Assembly: GCA_027009865.1 (NCBI GenBank) | Contig: JALVCR010000232.1 | Location: forward strand, 1-24,404 | Direction of reading: 5' to 3' | Length of the DNA stretch: 24,404 nt | Source of the DNA: Campylobacterales bacterium | GTDB lineage: Bacteria > Campylobacterota > Campylobacteria > Campylobacterales > JAADDG01 | Shown here: positions 23,701-24,404 of the stretch, one piece after another | Layout of the letters: each line of letters begins with the position of its first letter | Numbering within the stretch: position 1 is the first letter of the stretch | The notes under the pieces: model-generated | The model's input: only the letters and a program-made list of their open reading frames with translations | What the model was told of the DNA's origin: nothing | Databases searched by the model: none | Program-made: the position numbers and the translations under genes

Positions 23701-23824
23701 TGTAAATTACGCTTCCAATACGATAGAAGTGGATAGGGATATAAAATGGAGCAAAGGAGAGGGCGTTAGCTACGATTATTACGGAATAGCTCCCGATATA
23801 GGAGCTTACGAGTTTAAAGAGTAG
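20702..23824 (+). CDS. Secreted multidomain right-handed beta-helix protein with FN3 domains
   Basis: This is a 1040-residue exported protein. A signal peptide ends after Ala21. Residues 25-180 and 276-436 are two diverged copies of one module (YENAEDGKVDRWHV versus YEDGENGEINSWVI; SRIIKFSGLGLKSGY versus SRVIKFQGNGVANGY), probably a jelly-roll-like binding domain. Each is followed by a fibronectin type III domain (187-265 and 442-525). From about 531 (YVAANGNDEWSG, PLKTIQYALDLAKPGDTI) a right-handed parallel beta-helix runs to about 915, the fold of pectate and alginate lyases and epimerases. A separate beta insertion (953-1030) precedes the final PDIGAYEF. Catalytic residues cannot be assigned by eye. 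It has its own strong ribosome binding site and terminator. A polysaccharide-binding or -cleaving surface protein is likely; substrate unknown. Confidence 0.9.
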   Translation: MIKNLKIYLMFTLFFVNFVFASQKIYENAEDGKVDRWHVIKGVNYSKILNLYDSVKKSRIIKFSGLGLKSGYEISIGDNALKYSFDLSARDKFYLEFMVETDNGVKYLAYTAQDGDYLGKKDFIRHGLGSKIIDGRWREIVLDLQKDLNDAQKRVFIKKVLKFRIYGNLKLDNLQSFDKKPVIPKAPSNFKAKATDSSVFLSWDREEGVKYKIFRDSKLIDIVDFSNSFVDTGLKENTLYTYEILAFNDVGESKRAKLTIKTKAKENTENESKKSLYEDGENGEINSWVIYDNYPFGAKVENVYDEKIGSRVIKFQGNGVANGYWLRGKNGEWRNKEQFIFNMDMNFDKDFVFYIKVMTNKGIKYLTYTNTVDENFIYGKYLVIALKDIPKGWFNFKRNLQNDLKLFGKEKLLEVDGLMIRGDGMVDNIFLLDRENFAISKPSDPTNVSVEVNGVDVTLKWEDNTNEKADYKIYRDGKLIKLYKKRGVYSYTDSNLLPNREYKYKISAFLNGVESDGVIVEAVTKESRGRIIYVAANGNDEWSGRYPSPKDGDGPLKTIQYALDLAKPGDTIMVRGGVYPGRVVFKHSGNEKEGYITLRNYPGEKPVITRNDTAMSDTVVGYGVSYIKFIGFHVYKPNREGVVFYGPGSHIIIKNNEISESNANIPETKRLGHALSVIARKDKPMSYITIEGNHVHHNHTGNPNRAGAYNEALTVLGNVKYFKIVNNEVNDNDFIGIDIIGHQRGQFSVFGMNKYGLVAGNRVYRNGVRKVWASALYVDGAENLIVENNLVYDNFGLGITISQETSESTTDHVIVRHNVGWHNKRGGMIGSANRGLVRDSVFVHNVLGDSSTEADLFLGNAVGWRIKNNIFSSEGEAPFMFKDISNKTSSWIMDYNIYKDISFIQVGRNYRSFSEYKSKSGKDEHSFALSDLYFKDEAKMDFHLKENSEAIDKGGFLTFTSSSGEGRVIEVLDASYFTDGYGLKEGDLIKVGNERVRVVGVNYASNTIEVDRDIKWSKGEGVSYDYYGIAPDIGAYEFKE

Positions 23825-23859
23825 GAGAGGCTATTTATTAACCTCTCCTATATGTTTTT
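23822..23859 (+). terminator. Intrinsic terminator between convergent genes
   Basis: TAGGAGAGG (23822-23830) and CCTCTCCTA (23842-23850) form a perfect 9-bp stem with an 11-base loop, followed by TATGTTTTT (23851-23859). It terminates the beta-helix gene. The stem contains that gene's own TAG stop, and the loop starts with the convergent gene's stop (23831-23833), so the element overlaps the 3' ends of both genes. In the minus direction the T tract is poor. Confidence 0.8.
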
Positions 23860-24142
23860 CTATGGATGCTATCTTTTGCTTTAGGCGGTTTTTTTTGTTT
23901 TTCCTGATATCGAATTTCACATTTGAATATACTCTGTTTGAAAATGGCTCAAGCTCTTTATAGGCTTTGTTTAAAATTTCCAAAGCCTCTTGCATCGATT
24001 CGGTCTCTATTGTGGTGCCCATCGGGGATAGTTTGTAAGAAACGCCGCTTTTTTTTATCATATCTATTACTTTTGAGACATACTCGCTTACGCTTTCGCC
24101 TTTATCTGTCGGAAACATTGCAAATTCCATCAAAACTGACAT
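23831..24142 (-). CDS. MTH1187-family thiamine-binding protein (YkoF/YqgV-like, DUF77)
   Basis: The 103-residue product has the ferredoxin-like fold and motifs of the MTH1187/YkoF family: MSVLMEFAMFPTDKGESVSEYV at the start, YKLSPMGTTIETES (36-49) in the middle and AYKELEPFSNRVYSNVKFD near the end. Family members are small cytoplasmic proteins that bind thiamine or hydroxymethylpyrimidine-like ligands; the role in Campylobacterota is not settled. Length is typical. AGGAGA lies about five bases before the ATG. A weak promoter lies just upstream. It is convergent with the beta-helix gene and shares its terminator region, and it lies downstream of the unrecognised gene at the right edge. Confidence 0.88.
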   Translation of the reverse strand: MSVLMEFAMFPTDKGESVSEYVSKVIDMIKKSGVSYKLSPMGTTIETESMQEALEILNKAYKELEPFSNRVYSNVKFDIRKNKKNRLKQKIASIEKHIGEVNK

Positions 24143-24176
24143 CTACTCTCCTGTTAAAAAATTTTATAAAATAAAA

Positions 24177-24207
24177 ACTATAACATTTAAAATTTAGTGT
24201 TAACCAA
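24177..24207 (-). promoter_or_regulatory. Weak promoter candidate for the thiamine-binding gene
   Basis: On the minus strand TTGGTT (24207-24202) is followed after 19 bases by TATAGT (24182-24177), 35 bases before the ATG. The spacing is wide and the region is very AT-rich, so this is only a candidate. The rest of 24143-24257 shows no other gene or structure to me. Confidence 0.25.
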
Positions 24208-24257
24208 ATACTCCTTAAAATTATATCGTAACTTTTAAGTCAATATTAATCAAGCCG

Positions 24258-24286
24258 TTGACAAATGAAATTTTTTTTGATACTAT
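24258..24286 (+). promoter_or_regulatory. Near-consensus sigma-70 promoter facing a convergent gene end
   Basis: TTGACA (24258-24263), a 17-base spacer containing a run of eight T (24271-24278), and TACTAT (24281-24286) form the best promoter match in the window. Transcription would start near 24293 and run right, antisense to the 3' end of the minus-strand gene at 24321-24404. No plus-strand gene starts before the window ends. Confidence 0.5.
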
Positions 24287-24308
24287 TTTTAATATAGGGA
24301 ATGTGAAA

Positions 24309-24332
24309 GGCGGAAAGGAATTATATTCCGCC
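24309..24332 (-). terminator. GC-rich hairpin at the end of the right-edge gene
   Basis: GGCGGAA (24309-24315) and TTCCGCC (24326-24332) make a 7-bp stem with a 10-base loop that includes the TAA stop of the minus-strand gene (24321-24323). In the minus direction it is followed only by TTTCACATT, a poor T tract, so it may be a weak terminator or a structure in an antisense RNA from the opposite promoter. Confidence 0.35.
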
Positions 24333-24404
24333 GGTAGTGCCGCCTCTGGTTGCGATCAGTATGGAGAGTTTACCGGCCTCCCATGTTTCTTTTGAAAACT
24401 TAAT
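24321..24404 (-). CDS. 3' end of an unrecognised gene, cut by window edge
   Basis: The minus strand is open from the window edge to a TAA at 24321-24323, giving 27 residues beginning IKFSKETWEAGK and ending LIATRGGTTGGI. The higher GC content, the absence of stops and a natural C-terminus support a real gene. Its identity cannot be decided from so little. It would lie upstream of the thiamine-binding gene on the same strand, separated by 178 bases. Confidence 0.6.
   Translation of the reverse strand: MKFSKETWEAGKLSILIATRGGTTGGI

Noticed and set aside
23923..24174. Plus-strand frame opposite the thiamine-binding gene
   Set aside because: It overlaps the recognised MTH1187-family gene almost entirely and has no ribosome binding site or family resemblance.
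24292..24404. Structured non-coding RNA such as SRP or 6S RNA at the right edge
   Set aside because: The hairpins and higher GC suggested it, but no conserved motif of those RNAs is present and the minus strand is open to a natural stop, so a protein 3' end explains the sequence better.
24361..24404. Plus-strand gene starting at the ATG at 24361 after the strong promoter
   Set aside because: Only 14 open codons remain before the edge, there is no ribosome binding site, and it lies antisense to a better frame.
1..24404. CRISPR array, insertion sequence or attachment site
   Set aside because: No regularly spaced repeats, transposase-like frames or paired terminal repeats were seen on either strand.

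Overview
The window looks like an AT-rich chromosomal segment of a Campylobacterota (Epsilonproteobacteria) species. This rests on four things. The leftmost genes match, as I recall it, the order of the Campylobacter Cts transformation/secretion locus. There are DUF2393-like membrane proteins next to a hisIE fusion. TTG and GTG starts are frequent. Genes are packed end to end with ATGA or TAATG overlaps. I cannot name the genus; a vent-type lineage is possible but unproven. I see no rRNA, tRNA, CRISPR array, insertion sequence or phage gene.

Left half (about 130-13090, minus strand): one tightly coupled 14-gene operon for a type IV pilus / type II secretion-like envelope machine. In order of transcription (right to left) it encodes a large secreted MshQ-like protein, four prepilin-like proteins, a GspL/MshI-like fused PilM-PilN platform protein, MshJ/PilO-like and MshK/PilP-like platform proteins, an MshL-type secretin, an ExeA/MshM/CtsP-like ATPase, a membrane-anchored TPR protein (MshN/CtsX-like), a small exported protein, the assembly ATPase GspE/MshE with a probable c-di-GMP-binding N-terminus, and GspF/MshG. 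The order I-J-K-L-M-N-(x)-E-G is that of MSHA pili, with one extra gene. No major pilin and no prepilin peptidase are visible. A further gene of unknown function runs off the left edge.

Middle (13140-20287, plus strand): a divergent series. It holds a small membrane protein, rsmE, a FIST-PAS-GGDEF diguanylate cyclase with an intact product-inhibition site, ilvE, an HflK-like SPFH protein, hisIE, and two DUF2393-like membrane proteins. A c-di-GMP producer thus lies near a secretion ATPase that probably binds c-di-GMP, which suggests but does not prove a local regulatory link.

Right end (20288-24404): a small membrane zinc-ribbon protein (minus), a 1040-residue secreted protein with two diverged copies of an unnamed module, two FN3 domains and a right-handed beta-helix (plus), a convergent MTH1187-type thiamine-binding protein (minus), and the last 27 codons of an unrecognised minus-strand gene at the edge. 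The beta-helix protein is a candidate surface or secreted polysaccharide-active protein and could be a client of the secretion machine, but nothing in the sequence ties them directly.
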